This document shows positions 63,410-64,000 of a stretch of 64,000 nucleotides of DNA, piece by piece (within the stretch, counting starts at the first letter, position 1; every line of letters begins with the position of its first letter). Both the position numbers and the translations under genes were made by a program. This DNA is from Flavobacteriales bacterium (GTDB lineage Bacteria; Bacteroidota; Bacteroidia; Flavobacteriales_F; PHOS-HE28), in the NCBI GenBank assembly GCA_016715895.1, contig JADJXH010000003.1:558001-622000 (forward strand). Direction: 5' to 3'. A model generated the notes under the pieces. That model had not been told where the DNA came from. It saw only the letters and a program-made list of their open reading frames with translations, and searched no databases.

Positions 63410-64000
63410 TCACCAAGGCCAGGTCTCGATCGACGGACGGTCCGTCCCTCCCACCTGGATCCATCGGTCGGCTCCAGGCAGGAGCGGAAGATCATTGTCG
63501 CTCAGGCTGGCATTGCCCGCCCGCAGATGCACCGCAGGCACGGGTTTGTCCGTGCTCAACCGGTAACGTCCGGCCCGTGCCGGGTCGGCCATCAGTTCGA
63601 CCCGGGGTCGTTGCCACTCCATCCGGCCCCAGGGGGCCATGGAGAGCAGGCGATCGGCCAGCAGCCCGCCCTGGTGGTCCAGGACACGAACATGCACGAG
63701 GGTCCGCTCCGGAGGGGATCCGGCCAGCACTCGGGGCACCGACAGCCGCATCAGCTCATTCACGCCAACAGTGGGCTGGATCCATAGACTGTCGTAACGG
63801 ATCAGGTGTCCCTCGGTGTTCAGCACGTGGGTGACGGCCAGCAGCATCTGCCGGTCGGTGTCCTCGTTCCAAAGGCGCGCCACCACCTCGCCTCCCTCCT
63901 GCCGCAGGTCCAGCACCACGGACCGGTAGCTCCGTGCCACCTCGTACATCGCCGCCTTCCAGGTGCCCGTGTGATCCACGGTGCTCCAGCTGGGGCCGGC
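63410..64000 (-). CDS. GH2-type beta-mannosidase, C-terminal part (runs off the window)
   Basis: The last 196 codons are inside the window; the 5' part lies beyond 64000. The visible start WSTVDHTGTWKAAMYEVARSYRSVVL matches the end of the beta-mannosidase catalytic domain and the first strand of its Ig-like domain (compare SIDYxGRWKALxYxxxRFY). The rest (ARLWNEDTDRQMLLAVTHVL and later strands) is the Ig_mannosidase module. Beta-mannosidase removes the single beta-linked mannose of the N-glycan core, which fits next to GH92 and glycosylasparaginase. Catalytic residues are outside the window. Confidence 0.75.
   Translation of the reverse strand, partial: AGPSWSTVDHTGTWKAAMYEVARSYRSVVLDLRQEGGEVVARLWNEDTDRQMLLAVTHVLNTEGHLIRYDSLWIQPTVGVNELMRLSVPRVLAGSPPERTLVHVRVLDHQGGLLADRLLSMAPWGRMEWQRPRVELMADPARAGRYRLSTDKPVPAVHLRAGNASLSDNDLPLLPGADRWIQVGGTDRPSIETWPW

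Overview
This 64 kb window is GC-rich bacterial chromosome from a member of the Bacteroidota, probably a high-GC Flavobacteriales-like lineage (my inference). The evidence is several secreted proteins with C-terminal type IX secretion (T9SS) sorting domains, an RHS gene with the Bacteroidota core signature, YwqK, SRPBCC and zinc-PLC/S1-P1 families, and repeated TAnnTTTG-like -7 promoter elements in front of genes. The elements often lie only 4-6 nt from the start codon, which predicts leaderless mRNAs. Tight operons with ATGA overlaps are common. I see no tRNA, rRNA, CRISPR array or complete insertion sequence.

24-9440: a plus-strand surface-polysaccharide cluster with a fused glutaminase/sugar amidotransferase, a GT-C membrane protein split in two, a flippase, a GT2 transferase, an O-antigen ligase/polymerase, a DegT aminotransferase and the initiating sugar-phosphate transferase. 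9421-14791 (minus): a SirB1-like protein, a four-gene operon (unknown, thioesterase, DUF4197, nucleoside phosphorylase) and a WbpM/CapD-type 4,6-dehydratase. 14859-18826 (plus): GT4, gcvT, comB and a zinc-dependent phospholipase/nuclease. 18831-29428: envelope and secreted proteins, a SOUL heme protein, a flavoprotein, a TPR protein and a T9SS-exported hydrolase.

29429-32880 is an accessory island: an 85-bp tandem repeat, three copies of a 54-bp repeat, a small putative immunity gene, and a 5'-truncated, frameshifted beta-propeller/RHS gene. Its C-terminal toxin domain and the immunity gene are clearly lower in GC than the flanks. 32916-43408 is housekeeping: DUF937, HerA-like ATPase, zinc metallopeptidase, lipoprotein, SRPBCC/GyrI, dipeptide epimerase, FkbM methyltransferase, TPR protein and gyrA. 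Two inverted DnaA-box-like sites lie between gyrA and the divergent clpC.

46112-49759: the 3' end of clpC and its downstream flank occur twice as a nearly identical 254-bp direct repeat. The copies bracket a lower-GC insert carrying a 983-codon beta-propeller-like T9SS protein. 49696-53998 holds a beta-barrel protein, DUF493 and an ECF sigma/anti-sigma pair. 54044-64000 brings together a glycosylasparaginase, a FucP-like sugar permease, a ROK sugar kinase, a GH92 alpha-mannosidase and the end of a GH2 beta-mannosidase. I read this as a locus for taking apart mannose-rich N-glycans of glycoproteins. The GH92 gene contains a sharply bounded low-GC patch.
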